Shown: positions 54,733 to 64,000, numbered from the stretch's first letter. The stretch is 64,000 nucleotides of DNA from Nocardia arthritidis NBRC 100137 (GCF_001612765.1 NZ_BDBB01000019.1:108161-172160), one strand, 5' to 3'. Program-made: numbers and translations. Notes: generated by a model from the sequence alone, not told the origin.

Positions 54733-56241
54733 CTACCGGGTGGCCGCGGCCTTGCGGACCAGGGAGTTGCGCCGGGAGTAGGCGAAGTAGACGACGAAGC
54801 CGATCAGCATCCACACCAGGAACCGCAGCCAGGTCTCCACCGACAGGTTCAGCATCAGCCACAGGCACGACAGCACCGCCAGGATGGGGATCAGCGGCAC
54901 CAGCGGCACCCGGAATCCGCGCGGCAGGTCCGGACGCGTGCGTCGCAGGATGAGCACGCCGATCGACACCAGCACGAACGCGAACAGCGTCCCGATGTTG
55001 ACCATCTCCTCCAGCGTGCCGAAATCCACGAACCCGGCCAGGAGCGCGCAGGCCACCCCCACGATGACGGTGACGCGCACCGGCGTGCCGTTGCCGCCGG
55101 TGTGCGCGAGCCTGCGCGGCATCAGTCCGTCGCGCGCCATCGCGAACAGCACCCGCGTCTGCCCGAGGTACATCACCATGACCACCGTGGTGAGCCCGGC
55201 GAGGGCGCCGATCGAGATGATGTTCTTCGCCCAGGTCACCCCGTGGATGGCGAACGCCGTCGCCAGCGTCGCGTCGCCGCCGGACAGCTCGGTGTAGGGC
55301 ACCATGCCGGTGAGCACGAGCGACACCGCGACGTACAGGACGGTGACGATCAGCAGCGAGCCGAGGATGCCGCGCGGCACCGCCTTCTGCGGGTTGCGGG
55401 TCTCCTCCGCCGTCGTGGCGACCACGTCGAAGCCGATGAACGCGAAGAACACCAGGCTGGCCGCGGCGAGCAGGCCGTACCAGCCGAAGTTGCTGTCCCC
55501 GGCGCCGGTCAGGTAGGAGAACAGCGACTGCCGCAGGCCCTCGCCCCGCTCACCGGGCTGCGACGGCGGAATGTAGGGCGAGAGGTTCGAGGACTTGAAA
55601 TAGGTGAAGCCGACGACCAGCACCAGCGCGATCACACCCAGCTTGATGGCGACCGCCACCGCCGACACCCGCGAGGACACCTTGGTGCCGGTCGCGAGCA
55701 GCACGCCGAGCACGGAGATCAGCAGCACCGCGCCCCAGTCGAAGGTCACCGGGCCGAGGTGCGCGATCGGCGAGATGTCCCCGAGTACCTCGCCGAGGTA
55801 CTGCGACCAGCCCTTGGCCACCACCGCCGCGGCGAGGGCGAACTCCAGGATCAGGTCCCAGCCGATGATCCAGGCGACGAGCTCGCCGAAGGTGGCGTAG
55901 GAGTAGGTGTAGGCGCTGCCCGCCACCGGCACGGTGGACGCGAACTCGGCGTAGCACAGCGCGGTCAGCCCGCAGGCGATCGCGGCGAACACGAAGGCCA
56001 GCGAGACCGACGGGCCCGCGACATTGCCCGCGGTGCGTGCGGTGAGGGTGAAGATGCCCGCGCCGACCACGACGGCCACACCGAAGACGGTGAGGTCCCA
56101 GGCGGTCAGGTCCTTGCGGAGTTTCGAGTCGGGTTCGTCGGTGTCGCGGATCGACTGTTCGATGGACTTGGTGCGGAACAAACCGCCCCACCGAGACGAG
56201 ACATCACCCGCCGGATCGGCTTGTGGCCCGGGGTTAGTCAC
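54733..56241 (-). CDS. APC-family amino acid permease
   Basis: 502 residues with twelve or more membrane segments. A cytosolic N-terminus with SKLRKDLTAWDLTVFG precedes VVVGAGIFTLTARTAGN, the unwound first helix of APC transporters, and AGSAYTYSYATFGE. The sequence resembles the cationic amino acid transporter/RocE-type branch. An amino acid is the likely substrate, but which one cannot be read. It lies upstream of rnz on the same strand, with 46 bases between them. Confidence 0.85.
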   Translation of the reverse strand: MTNPGPQADPAGDVSSRWGGLFRTKSIEQSIRDTDEPDSKLRKDLTAWDLTVFGVAVVVGAGIFTLTARTAGNVAGPSVSLAFVFAAIACGLTALCYAEFASTVPVAGSAYTYSYATFGELVAWIIGWDLILEFALAAAVVAKGWSQYLGEVLGDISPIAHLGPVTFDWGAVLLISVLGVLLATGTKVSSRVSAVAVAIKLGVIALVLVVGFTYFKSSNLSPYIPPSQPGERGEGLRQSLFSYLTGAGDSNFGWYGLLAAASLVFFAFIGFDVVATTAEETRNPQKAVPRGILGSLLIVTVLYVAVSLVLTGMVPYTELSGGDATLATAFAIHGVTWAKNIISIGALAGLTTVVMVMYLGQTRVLFAMARDGLMPRRLAHTGGNGTPVRVTVIVGVACALLAGFVDFGTLEEMVNIGTLFAFVLVSIGVLILRRTRPDLPRGFRVPLVPLIPILAVLSCLWLMLNLSVETWLRFLVWMLIGFVVYFAYSRRNSLVRKAAATR

Positions 56242-56650
56242 GCGTTCTCCTTAGATCGTGCTGCTGTGCTTGGTGTTCTGTACCCATCCGGCGAGGCGAT
56301 GCACGCCGGCCAGGAATTTGCTGATCCATGGTGCGATGGCGGCGACGATCAGCCCCCGCACAAACCATGACCGTCCCGGCGGTACCGGAAATCGGCGAAC
56401 TCGTGACCTGGGTCATAGAACCGAGCCAAACTACCCGACATCGACGTTCCGAGACCACCGAGCCGTGGCGTTGCCGCTTCAACCATGTTTCGAAGATCGC
56501 AGCTCGGACCGCATTGTGGAGGATTCGTAGGTTCTGTTCACGCCCGTGGGGCAACCGGGTCGCGGCAGGTGGTTTGCCCACCGCACCACCGGGCACCCCG
56601 CAATCGACAGGCAAACCCGCCACGGACTACCCCCAGAAAGCGTTGAGCTG
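56242..56650. other. 409-base divergent intergenic region
   Basis: Between the permease and the SRPBCC gene, which diverge. Short open frames on both strands have no start signals or family resemblance. It must hold two promoters. No palindrome or RNA was recognised. Confidence 0.45.
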
Positions 56651-57169
56651 ATGGTCCACGTGGAAATCACCGTGCCGACGACACCGGAACAGGTCTTCGA
56701 CGTCCTCGCCGACGGATGGCTGTTCTGCGCCTGGGTGGTCGGCGCCACGCACATCCGCGACGTCGACGGCGAATGGCCCGGCGTCGGCTCCCAACTGCAC
56801 TACAGCGCGGGTGTATGGCCGTTCACCGTGAACGACTCCACACAGGTCGTGTCGGTGGATCCGCCGCACATGCTCGAACTCGAGGCCAAACTCTCGCCGC
56901 TCGGCGCCGCGTGGATCCGTCTGGAACTCGTGGAGACCGCACCCGGCGAGACCCAGATCCGGATGTACGAGCACGCTGAGCGAGGACTGGGCAACCTGGT
57001 GCCCAATATTCTGCAAGAGCTGCTCCTGGTGCCGCGGAACAAGGAATCGCTGTCCCGGCTCGCCGATATCGCGGTCGGCAAAGCCCGTCTCGAGGGCCGC
57101 GCGCAAGCCCGGCCGGGCGCGGAGACACACGCCGAGGTACGGCTCGACGGTAACGTACCGCAGAACTGA
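56651..57169 (+). CDS. SRPBCC-family protein
   Basis: 172 residues. START/SRPBCC pattern: HVEITVPTTPEQVFDVLADGWLFCAWVVG, a GVGSQLHYSAG strand pair, the central LELEAKLSPLGAAWIRLEL and a long C-terminal helix with RLADIAVGK. These proteins bind hydrophobic ligands. No catalytic signature is visible. The ATG at 56651 has a weak ribosome-binding site. It ends 27 bases before the convergent stop of ppx. Confidence 0.75.
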   Translation: MVHVEITVPTTPEQVFDVLADGWLFCAWVVGATHIRDVDGEWPGVGSQLHYSAGVWPFTVNDSTQVVSVDPPHMLELEAKLSPLGAAWIRLELVETAPGETQIRMYEHAERGLGNLVPNILQELLLVPRNKESLSRLADIAVGKARLEGRAQARPGAETHAEVRLDGNVPQN

Positions 57170-57196
57170 CCGGCCCGGTCGCCGGATGGAGCCCGG

Positions 57197-58144
57197 TCAG
57201 GCGATCGACAGCGCGATGCCGTCGAGGATGTCGTGCTCGCTGACGACCAACTCGGCGATGCCCGCGCGCCGGGACAGTTCCTCCGCGAGCACCTCGGTGA
57301 TGACCGCGCCGCCGCCGATCACGTCGACCCGGCCGGGGTGCATCGGCCCCAGCGCGGCGCGCTGATCGTGGTCCATGGCGATCAGCCGGTCGCAGACCTC
57401 GCGGACCTGGTCCATGGTCAATCGGGTGAGATGCACCCGCTCCGAGTCGTATTCGGGGAGATCGAGCGCGACCGCGGCCAAGGTGGTCATCGTGCCCGCC
57501 ACGCCGACCCAGGTGTGCGCGCCCTCCACGGGGACGTGCGTGAACGCTTCGGTCAACCGCTCGGTGGCGAAGGCGCGGGCGGCCGCGATCTCTTCGGCGG
57601 TCGGCGGGTTGCCCGCCAGGCAGCGCTCGGTGATCCGGACGCAGCCGATGTCGGCGGAGAAGGCCGACCGCACCCCCGCGCTGTCCCCGAACACCAGCTC
57701 GGTCGATCCGCCGCCCAGATCCACCACGACGAAGGGACCCGAGGCGCTGGACAGTTCGCCGATCGCGCCCGCGAACGACAGGCGCGCCTCCTCGTCGCCG
57801 GTGATCACCTCGGCTTCCGCGCCCGCGACCACGGTGCCCAGCTCGGTCCTGGCCATGGCGAAGAAGTCCTCGCGGTTGGCGGCGTCCCTGGTGGCGGAGG
57901 TGGCCACCATCCGCACCCGGCCGACGCCCGCCTCGCGCATCATCGCGGCGTAGTCGGCCAGGGCGGCGCGGGTGCGGTCGATCGCCTCCGGCGCCAGCGA
58001 ACCGGTCGCGTCGACCCCTTGGCCGAGGCGGACGATGCGCATCTCGCGGTGCACGTCGGCCAGGCGCCCTTCAGCGAGCACGTCGGCGATCAGCAGTCGG
58101 ATGGAGTTCGTGCCGCAATCCACGGCGGCTACGCGGTCACTCAT
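57197..58144 (-). CDS. ppx: Exopolyphosphatase / Ppx-GppA family
   Basis: 315 residues from the ATG at 58144. Motifs: VAAVDCGTNSIRLLIAD (phosphate-binding), DLGGGSTELVFG, and VIGGGAVITEV near the end. Degrades polyphosphate or (p)ppGpp-type molecules. The short form, lacking the HD-like C-terminal domain, matches mycobacterial Ppx2 (Rv1026). Its ATG overlaps the DUF501 stop (TGATG), so it is the last gene of a coupled trio with ftsB and DUF501. Confidence 0.9.
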   Translation of the reverse strand: MSDRVAAVDCGTNSIRLLIADVLAEGRLADVHREMRIVRLGQGVDATGSLAPEAIDRTRAALADYAAMMREAGVGRVRMVATSATRDAANREDFFAMARTELGTVVAGAEAEVITGDEEARLSFAGAIGELSSASGPFVVVDLGGGSTELVFGDSAGVRSAFSADIGCVRITERCLAGNPPTAEEIAAARAFATERLTEAFTHVPVEGAHTWVGVAGTMTTLAAVALDLPEYDSERVHLTRLTMDQVREVCDRLIAMDHDQRAALGPMHPGRVDVIGGGAVITEVLAEELSRRAGIAELVVSEHDILDGIALSIA

Positions 58145-58677
58145 CACTGTGCTCCAGTCTCTCGCGGGCCGGTCGGGCGCGGTGCGGGCCAGTCGGCCGG
58201 AACGGCGGTGCCACGTAAGCCGTGCTCGGCAGCCAGCGCCACGGACTCGTCGCCGAGCGGGTTCACCCCCGGCCCCTTGGCCAGTGCGTGCGCGATCAGG
58301 ACGTGCAGGCACTTGACCCGCTCGGGCATCCCACCGCCGGTGAAATCCGTACCGAGCGACTCGATTTCGTCCCGTTCGGCCAGATAGCTCTCGTGTGCGG
58401 CGCGATAGGCGGCGGCCAGCTCCGCGTCGGCGGCCAGCCGCTCGGTCATCTCGCGCATCACACCGGCGGATTCCTGCCTGCTCGCCTCCGCGGTGAGCCG
58501 AGGATCGGTCAGATAGTAGAGCGTCGGGAAGGGGGTGCCGTCGGGCAACCGGGGCGCGGTCTTCACCACGGCCGGGATCCCGTCCGGGGTGCGATAGGCG
58601 ATGGCGAGCACGCCGCGCGGCGCACGGCCGAGCTGCTCGGCGATGATCGCGAGATCCTGGTCGTTCGGGGCGGTCAC
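58144..58677 (-). CDS. DUF501 protein
   Basis: 177 residues. Typical DUF501 sequence begins DLAIIAEQLGRAPRGVLAIA, contains KTAPRLPDGTPFPTLYYLTDP and ends with GVNPLGDESVALAAE and a Pro-rich tail. The function is unknown; the gene is consistently found between ftsB and ppx in actinobacteria (Rv1025). GTG start at 58677 overlaps the ftsB stop (GTGA). Confidence 0.88.
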   Translation of the reverse strand: MTAPNDQDLAIIAEQLGRAPRGVLAIAYRTPDGIPAVVKTAPRLPDGTPFPTLYYLTDPRLTAEASRQESAGVMREMTERLAADAELAAAYRAAHESYLAERDEIESLGTDFTGGGMPERVKCLHVLIAHALAKGPGVNPLGDESVALAAEHGLRGTAVPADWPAPRPTGPRETGAQ

Positions 58678-59279
58678 CTGGGTCCTTCCGGTGCGGTGGG
58701 CGGCGCCGGAGCGGCCGCGGGCGTCGGCTGCGGCTCGGCGATGCTGCGCCACAGTTCGGTGTACCAGGGCTCGGGTTCCCTGGCTCTGGTGGGCGCCGGG
58801 GGCGGGGCGGGCGCCTCGATGCCGGGCACCTGCACGATGTACGGCGTCTCGCCGGGCAGCACCAGGCGAAGGCGGTCGCGCGCCTCGGTCCGGATGTAGG
58901 CCGGATCCTGTTGCTGCGCACGGCGATCCCGCAACCGAGCCAGATCCGCCTCGAGTTCCTCGCGCTGCTGCGCGAGCTGCGTGGCCTCCGCGCGCTGGGT
59001 GAAGTACGTGCGCATCGGCACGGCGAGGGTGAGCGCGAGCCCGCACACCACCATCGCGAGGATCACCGCCTTGCCGGTGGAGAGCCCCAGGAACGTGTGG
59101 TCGTGCCTGCCCGCGGCCGAACCCCGCGCGCTCTTGCGCGGTTTCGGTTTCTCCGCGGTCTCCGATCGCCTGCGGCCGCGCTTGGCCGCGGCATCGGCCG
59201 GGCGCGATCCGTCGGCACGCGACGTGCGGCGGTCCCCACGTCCGGCCGGACTGGTCCCACGCGCACGTCGCTCCGTCAT
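58674..59279 (-). CDS. ftsB: Septum formation initiator, FtsB/DivIC-like
   Basis: 201 residues from the ATG at 59279. A basic, Arg/Ser-rich cytosolic tail (about 70 residues) precedes one membrane segment (AVILAMVVCGLALTLAVPM), a coiled coil (EATQLAQQREELEADLARLRD) and the conserved RTEARDRLRLVLPGE. The C-terminus is Pro-rich. FtsB partners FtsL and FtsQ in the divisome. This is the standard eno-adjacent actinobacterial FtsB homolog (Rv1024). Confidence 0.85.
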   Translation of the reverse strand: MTERRARGTSPAGRGDRRTSRADGSRPADAAAKRGRRRSETAEKPKPRKSARGSAAGRHDHTFLGLSTGKAVILAMVVCGLALTLAVPMRTYFTQRAEATQLAQQREELEADLARLRDRRAQQQDPAYIRTEARDRLRLVLPGETPYIVQVPGIEAPAPPPAPTRAREPEPWYTELWRSIAEPQPTPAAAPAPPTAPEGPR

Positions 59280-59370
59280 CTCACGCCTCGGTCTCTGCTT
59301 CGCGGTACTCCCGGGGCCCTGGGTGATCACGCACCGCTACCTCCTCAGGGCCCGTCGCTCGTACCGCAGG

Positions 59371-60657
59371 TCAGCCTTCGAACGCGAAGCGAGGAAACGC
59401 GACGTCGCCGGCGTAACGCGCCGAATCGCCGAGCGCGTCCTCGATGCGCAGCAGCTGGTTGTACTTGGCGACCCGCTCGCTGCGAGCGGGGGCGCCGGTC
59501 TTGATCTGGCCGCTGCCCACCGCGACGGCGAGGTCGGCGATGGTGGTGTCCTCGGTCTCGCCGGACCGGTGCGACATCATCGTCTTGTAGCCGTTGCGAT
59601 GCGCCAGCTCCACCGCGTCCAGGGTCTCGGTGAGCGTGCCGATCTGGTTGACCTTCACCAGCAGCGCGTTGGCAGCGCCCTTGGCGATGCCCTCTTCCAG
59701 GCGCTCCGGGTTGGTGACGAACAGGTCGTCGCCGACGAGCTGGATCTTCTCGCCGATCTGGTCGGTCAGGGTCACCCAGCCGTCCCAGTCGTCCTCCGAC
59801 AGCGGGTCCTCGATGGACACCAGCGGGTAGGCGCCGATCAGGTCGGCGTAGAACTGCGCCATCTCCTCGGCCGAGCGCACGACGCCCTCGAACTTGTAGC
59901 CGCTGCCGGTGCTGTAGAACTCGGTGGCCGCGACGTCCAGCGCGAGCGCCACGTCGCTGCCCAGCTTCAGGCCGGTCTTGTCGATGGCCTCGCTGATCAG
60001 GTCGAGCGCGGCCTTGGTGCCCGCGACGTCGGGTGCGAAACCGCCCTCGTCACCGAGGCCGGTGGACAGGCCCTTGGCCTTCAGCACCGACTTCAGCGCG
60101 TGGTAGACCTCCGCGCCCCAGCGCAGCGACTCCTTGAAGGTAGGCGCGCCGATCGGGGCGACCATGAATTCCTGCACGTCGACACCGGTGTCGGCGTGCG
60201 CGCCACCGTTGAGGATGTTCATCATCGGGACGGGCAGCACGTGCGCGTTCGGACCGCCGAGGTAGCGGAACAGCTCGAGCCCCGAGGACTCGGCGGCGGC
60301 GCGGGCCACGGCCAGCGAGACACCCAGCAGGGCGTTGGCTCCGAGCCGGGACTTGTCCTGGGTGCCGTCCAGGTCCAGCAGCACCTGGTCGACGGTGCGC
60401 TGCTCCACGGCGTCCAAGCCGATGACGGCGGGCGCGATCTCGTCGAGCACACCCTCGACCGCCTTGCGCACGCCCTTGCCACCGTAGCGTTCGCCACCGT
60501 CGCGCAGTTCGACGGCCTCGTGCTCGCCGGTGGACGCGCCGGAGGGCACGGCCGCGCGGGTCAGGGTGCCGTCGTCGAGAGCGATCTCGACCTCGACGGT
60601 GGGGTTACCGCGGGAATCCAGGATCTCGCGAGCTCCGACCTGTTCGATGATGGCCAC
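59371..60657 (-). CDS. eno: Enolase
   Basis: 428 residues, full length; interconverts 2-phosphoglycerate and phosphoenolpyruvate. Motifs include REILDSRGNPTVEVE at the N-terminus, VPSGASTGEHEAVELRDGG, VSIEDPLSEDDWDGW with metal-binding Glu and Asp, and MMSHRSGETEDTTIADLAV near the catalytic Lys/His region. Followed 91 bases later by ftsB on the same strand. Housekeeping gene with no oddities. Confidence 0.97.
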   Translation of the reverse strand: MAIIEQVGAREILDSRGNPTVEVEIALDDGTLTRAAVPSGASTGEHEAVELRDGGERYGGKGVRKAVEGVLDEIAPAVIGLDAVEQRTVDQVLLDLDGTQDKSRLGANALLGVSLAVARAAAESSGLELFRYLGGPNAHVLPVPMMNILNGGAHADTGVDVQEFMVAPIGAPTFKESLRWGAEVYHALKSVLKAKGLSTGLGDEGGFAPDVAGTKAALDLISEAIDKTGLKLGSDVALALDVAATEFYSTGSGYKFEGVVRSAEEMAQFYADLIGAYPLVSIEDPLSEDDWDGWVTLTDQIGEKIQLVGDDLFVTNPERLEEGIAKGAANALLVKVNQIGTLTETLDAVELAHRNGYKTMMSHRSGETEDTTIADLAVAVGSGQIKTGAPARSERVAKYNQLLRIEDALGDSARYAGDVAFPRFAFEG

Positions 60658-60771
60658 GAAAACGACACTCCTTCGGCTGCTGACACGGTTGGTCTCACGG
60701 GATGGGCCGTGCGCTGCGAGCCTATCGTCCCGGCAGCGAGGCGGGTAACCGGCACTCCGGGGACCGGAGGA

Positions 60772-61497
60772 TCACACCCGGCGGCCGACGCTGTAACTCG
60801 CGGCTCGATCGCGCACCGTCAGCAGGTAGCTGTGCGACTGGTTGTAGGTGAGCAGCGCGCGCTGCCAGCCGTGCTCGGAGGTGAGATCGCCGCCGCTGGC
60901 GCACAGGTACCTGGCGGCGGTGAGCGCGGCGTCGTCGATGTTCTGCGGATCCGCGGTCGCGTCTCCGTTGGCGTCGACGCCCCAGCGCTTCCAGGTCTCC
61001 GGGATGAACTGCAGCGGGCCGACGGCGCGGTCGTGCACCGGATCGCCGTCGAGTGCGCCGCGGTCGGTGTCCTCGACCAGGGCGACGCCGGGCGAGCCGT
61101 CCAGCGGAATGCCGATGATCGGCGGGCGGATCGAGCCGTCCTCGCCCAGCTGCGCACCGCGATAGCTGCCGTGCCTGCTCTCCACGCTCGCGATGCCCGC
61201 CAGCGTCGTCCACGCGATGCCGCAGTCGGGGCGGGCCCTGGTCATCACGGCCGCCGCGTAGCCGTACGCCTCGAGGGCGACCGGCGGGATGCCGAGCCGC
61301 CCGGCCTGCTCGCCTGCCCACCCGCGCAGCTGGACGGCCGTGCGGCCGGGGGCGTCCAGGTCGATCACGGGCAGCGGCGTGCCGGGTCCGGGCGGAATAC
61401 CCTCCGGGATCGGGGTGCGGTCGATCCCGCAACCGGCGAGCCCGAGAATCACCACGACGGCGGCCGAGACGCCGGTCTTTCGTAACACCCCTTCCAT
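60772..61497 (-). CDS. lpqU: Lytic transglycosylase-like lipoprotein LpqU
   Basis: 241 residues from the ATG at 61497. Lipobox LGLAGC at the N-terminus, then a Pro-rich linker (IPPGPGTPLPV) and an SLT-like domain: GIASVESRHGSYRG carries the catalytic Glu, VGPLQFIPETWKRWG and a C-terminal LLTYNQSHSYL. It should cleave peptidoglycan on the outer face of the membrane. Same order as Rv1022-Rv1023 (lpqU-eno). A longer upstream frame lacks a signal peptide and was not chosen. Confidence 0.87.
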   Translation of the reverse strand: MEGVLRKTGVSAAVVVILGLAGCGIDRTPIPEGIPPGPGTPLPVIDLDAPGRTAVQLRGWAGEQAGRLGIPPVALEAYGYAAAVMTRARPDCGIAWTTLAGIASVESRHGSYRGAQLGEDGSIRPPIIGIPLDGSPGVALVEDTDRGALDGDPVHDRAVGPLQFIPETWKRWGVDANGDATADPQNIDDAALTAARYLCASGGDLTSEHGWQRALLTYNQSHSYLLTVRDRAASYSVGRRV

Positions 61498-61577
61498 GAT
61501 CCAGATGCCGGCTCGTGCCTGCGGCAAGCCGGTGACGGAGTCCACCGCGTGTCGGGTGCGCGCATGACCGCGGCGGT

Positions 61578-63248
61578 TCAGACGAGCAGCTCGCTGGTCG
61601 CGTTGTGCGTCGGCGCGGCGAGCACGGTTCCGGTGTGACCCGATTCGGCGATCCGCCCCTGATCGAGGACCAGCAGGCTGGGGCAGTATTCGGCGACCAA
61701 GGCCATGTCGTGGGTGATGATCAGCAGGGCGGTGTCGCGTTCGGCCCGGATCCGGTCCAGCAGTGCCATGATCGCCGACGCGGTGGCGTGGTCCAGTGCC
61801 GAGGTGATTTCGTCGCACAGGAGTACGGCGGGTTCGGCGGCGAGGGCGCGCGCCAGGGCCACGCGCTGACGTTGTCCGCCGGAGAGCTCGTGCGGGTAGC
61901 GGGCGGCCAGGTCGGCGGACAGTTCGACCGCGGCGAGCAGGTCGGCGACCCGCCGCGAGAGGTCCCGGCGCGCGACGCGCCCGATCCGCCGCAGCGGACG
62001 GCCGAGCGTCTGCGCCACGGTGCGGCGGGGGTTGAGCGCGGAGCGGGGATTCTGGGTGACCAACTGAATGCCGCTCGAGCCGTATCGGATTCGCCTGTTC
62101 GCACCCACGGCGATCCGGTTCCCGTTCATCTCCAGCGACCCGCTCGCAGAACGGTGCAACCCCGCGACGACGCGCGCCAGAGTGGTCTTGCCCGCGCCCG
62201 ACGCGCCGACCACCGCGAGCGCCGAACCCGCTCCGAGCGCGAAATCGATGTCGGCGAGCACCTGGTGTCCGTTGATCGAAGCGCTGATTCCTTCGGCGCG
62301 CAGCACGACCCGGTCGTCGGTGATCACGGCCGCACCGTGGTGACTGTTTCGCGTCTGCGCCACGCCGCCCGCTGGATCCGGGCCGAGGCCACGGCGGGTG
62401 CGCATCTCCGTCCGAACACCGTCGATCGGGCCGGTGGCCGACGGGCGCGTTGCCGAATCAGCCGCCATGCCGAAGGTCTTTCTCGGCGTACCGCTCTGCG
62501 GCCGCCGAGCCGGATGCGCAGACGCCGAGCCGGCCACGCCGAGTTCGACGATGTCGTCGGCGATCGAGTGCACGAGGGCGGTGTCGTGGCCCGACAGCAG
62601 GATCGCCACCGACCGCTCCCGGGCGAGCGCCGCGAGTTGTCCGGCGATGTCGGTGCGCAGCGCGCCGTGCAGCCCGGCGAGCGGCTCGTCGAGCACCAGC
62701 ACGCCGGTGCGGCGGATCAGCGCCCTGGCGAGGGCGACGCGGCGCTGCTGGCCGCCGGAGAGTTCACCGGGACGGCGGCGCAGGTAGTCCGGCGACAAGC
62801 CGACCAGTGCCAGCGTGTCGGTCAGGGTGGACTCGGGCGCGTCCGGAGCGACCTCGCGCAGCAGGGCGCGCACGCGCAGCAGCGGATTCAGCGCCGAACC
62901 CGGGTCCTGCCCCACGAAGGCGATGTGTCGACGCCGAAACCTGTGCAGCGCAGGGCGATCGAGCGTCAACACGTCGTGTCCTGCGACCGACGCCGATCCC
63001 GTCGCGCGCGCCCGCTCGGACGGCAACTGCCCGAGCAGGGCGCGCATCACCGTGGTCTTGCCCGACCCGGACGGGCCGGTGAGCGCCGTCACCGTGCCCG
63101 CCGGTATCCGGAATGTCGCGGGACCGGCCAATTCCCGGCCGTTGGGTCCCAGCACGGTCAGACAGTCGACCGAGACGAGATCGGTGGCCTGCCCGGCGCC
63201 CTCCGCTTCAGCCGCCGGGCATTCACGTTTCGTCACGCTCACGTTCAT
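61578..63248 (-). CDS. ABC transporter, fused dual ATP-binding protein (dipeptide/nickel type)
   Basis: 556 residues from the ATG at 63248, which overlaps the permease stop (ATGA). Two nucleotide-binding domains in one chain. First: GPSGSGKTT, LSGGQQRRVALARAL, LVLDEP. Second: GASGAGKTT, LSGGQRQRVALARAL, LLCDEITSALD. About 70 residues of Pro/Arg/Thr-rich linker join them. In related systems DppD and DppF are separate. With the upstream DppC-like permease it would import peptides, metals or siderophores. Confidence 0.87.
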   Translation of the reverse strand: MNVSVTKRECPAAEAEGAGQATDLVSVDCLTVLGPNGRELAGPATFRIPAGTVTALTGPSGSGKTTVMRALLGQLPSERARATGSASVAGHDVLTLDRPALHRFRRRHIAFVGQDPGSALNPLLRVRALLREVAPDAPESTLTDTLALVGLSPDYLRRRPGELSGGQQRRVALARALIRRTGVLVLDEPLAGLHGALRTDIAGQLAALARERSVAILLSGHDTALVHSIADDIVELGVAGSASAHPARRPQSGTPRKTFGMAADSATRPSATGPIDGVRTEMRTRRGLGPDPAGGVAQTRNSHHGAAVITDDRVVLRAEGISASINGHQVLADIDFALGAGSALAVVGASGAGKTTLARVVAGLHRSASGSLEMNGNRIAVGANRRIRYGSSGIQLVTQNPRSALNPRRTVAQTLGRPLRRIGRVARRDLSRRVADLLAAVELSADLAARYPHELSGGQRQRVALARALAAEPAVLLCDEITSALDHATASAIMALLDRIRAERDTALLIITHDMALVAEYCPSLLVLDQGRIAESGHTGTVLAAPTHNATSELLV

Positions 63249-64000
63249 TCCCGCTCCCCTCGCCCGAACGCCGAGACCGCCAGGTTCACGCTCACCGCGA
63301 CGATCGCGATCGCGAGACTCGGGGCCAGCACGGCCCATGGATTGAGCAGCATGCCGGAGGTGTTCTCGCGCACCATGACAGCCCAGTTGCTCGCGCCGAG
63401 CGTCGTGGGCAGTTGCAGGAACGACGCTGTGCTCACGAGATAGACCCCGGCCACGAAACGCAGCCCGAGCTGGGTGGTCGTCACCTCGCGCAGGTTCGGG
63501 ATCACTTCCCGGAACACCAGGTGGGTCAGCGGCTCACCGGCGGCCCGCGCGCTCTCGACATATCCGGATGCCGCGACGCCGGCGGCGGCGGCGGTGAAGA
63601 TCCGCGCACAATAGGGGACGCCGAACAGCAGCGCCAGGACGATCAGGCCCGAGGGGCCCGCGTCGGGCCACGAGGTCAGCACGAGCAGGATCCCCAGCAC
63701 CGCGGGGAGCAGGATGAACAGGTCGGTGCCCAGTTCGATCCACTCGCCGATCCGCGGGCGCAGCGCCGCGACCGCGCCGAGGACACACGACACCCCGGTC
63801 ACCGTCACCGCGATGATCGCGGCCACCAGCAGCAGTCCCCAACCGCCGTAGAGCAATTGGCTGAGCACATCGCGGCCCAGCCGGTCGGCGCCCAGCGGCG
63901 CGCCCGCGCCGGGATCGCCGAACGGGATGCCGATCGCTCGCTGCGCCGGGTGCGGCGCCAGCGTCGGGCCCAGCACCGCCAGCAGGGTGACCAGCAGCGC
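63245..64000 (-). CDS. ABC transporter permease, DppC-like, truncated by window edge
   Basis: 252 codons are present; the 5' end runs off the right edge (open frame continues through ALLVTLLAVLGP at the boundary, inside a membrane segment). GADRLGRDVLSQLLYGG and FREVIPNLREV are hallmarks of the second permease of peptide/nickel importers. Multiple membrane segments follow. Its stop overlaps the ATP-binding gene start. A solute-binding protein and first permease are probably outside the window. Confidence 0.85.
   Translation of the reverse strand, partial: ALLVTLLAVLGPTLAPHPAQRAIGIPFGDPGAGAPLGADRLGRDVLSQLLYGGWGLLLVAAIIAVTVTGVSCVLGAVAALRPRIGEWIELGTDLFILLPAVLGILLVLTSWPDAGPSGLIVLALLFGVPYCARIFTAAAAGVAASGYVESARAAGEPLTHLVFREVIPNLREVTTTQLGLRFVAGVYLVSTASFLQLPTTLGASNWAVMVRENTSGMLLNPWAVLAPSLAIAIVAVSVNLAVSAFGRGERE

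Noticed and set aside
58981..61485. 834-codon plus-strand frame across ftsB, eno and lpqU
   Set aside because: It runs antisense through three well-supported genes and is made of repetitive Arg/Val/Gly sequence.

Overview
The window is high-GC actinobacterial DNA, most likely from Nocardia or a close mycolic-acid relative. Signs are the mycothiol enzyme Mca, an orphan type VII secretion (ESX/EspG) module with a DUF3558 lipoprotein, an LGFP-repeat lipoprotein, LpqU, a UsfY-like protein and dense GTG/ATGA-coupled operons. Many genes recall the M. tuberculosis Rv1022-Rv1099 neighbourhood (lpqU, eno, ftsB, DUF501, ppx, fadA3, GDSL esterase, cbs, metB, greA, mca, DUF255 protein, hlyIII, uppS, coaA, glyA, phoH2, fum), with accessory blocks inserted. 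That comparison is from memory, not from an alignment.

Layout. 0-5 kb: end of fumarase, a desaturase-like protein lacking metal ligands, an LGFP lipoprotein, PhoH2, DUF488 and a small conserved protein. 4.5-7 kb: a TetR regulator coupled to a limonene-epoxide-hydrolase-like protein and divergent from an FAD monooxygenase, with a large palindrome between them. 7-10 kb: a four-gene ESX-associated operon. 10.5-13.5 kb: glyA, then a TetR regulator facing a thioesterase/F420-oxidoreductase pair across two identical operator cores. 13.6-32 kb: mostly housekeeping genes (coaA, uppS, hlyIII, adenylate cyclase, DUF255 thioredoxin-fold protein, mca, greA, metB, gcdH, a mechanosensitive-channel-like protein). 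32-43 kb: an HD/LuxR regulator, DUF4254, cbs, GDSL esterase, thiolase, Bax-inhibitor-like protein, rRNA methyltransferase-like protein and a cluster of lipoproteins (AMIN-like, DUF6153-like, DUF305).

43.9-50.1 kb carries the most distinctive gene: one 2055-residue dimodular NRPS, A-T-C-A-T-reductase, with no other recognisable biosynthetic gene beside it. Its architecture predicts reductive release of a dipeptide as an aldehyde, alcohol or cyclised product. 50-57 kb holds a UsfY-like protein, a solute-binding-like membrane protein, an SDR oxidoreductase, a tRNA with anticodon UAA but a short variable arm, RNase Z, an APC permease and an SRPBCC protein. 57-64 kb is the conserved ppx-DUF501-ftsB-eno-lpqU block, followed by a peptide/nickel-type ABC transporter that runs off the right edge.

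No insertion sequence, integrase, CRISPR array or rRNA was found. Several strong hairpins lie between convergent genes and probably act as bidirectional terminators.
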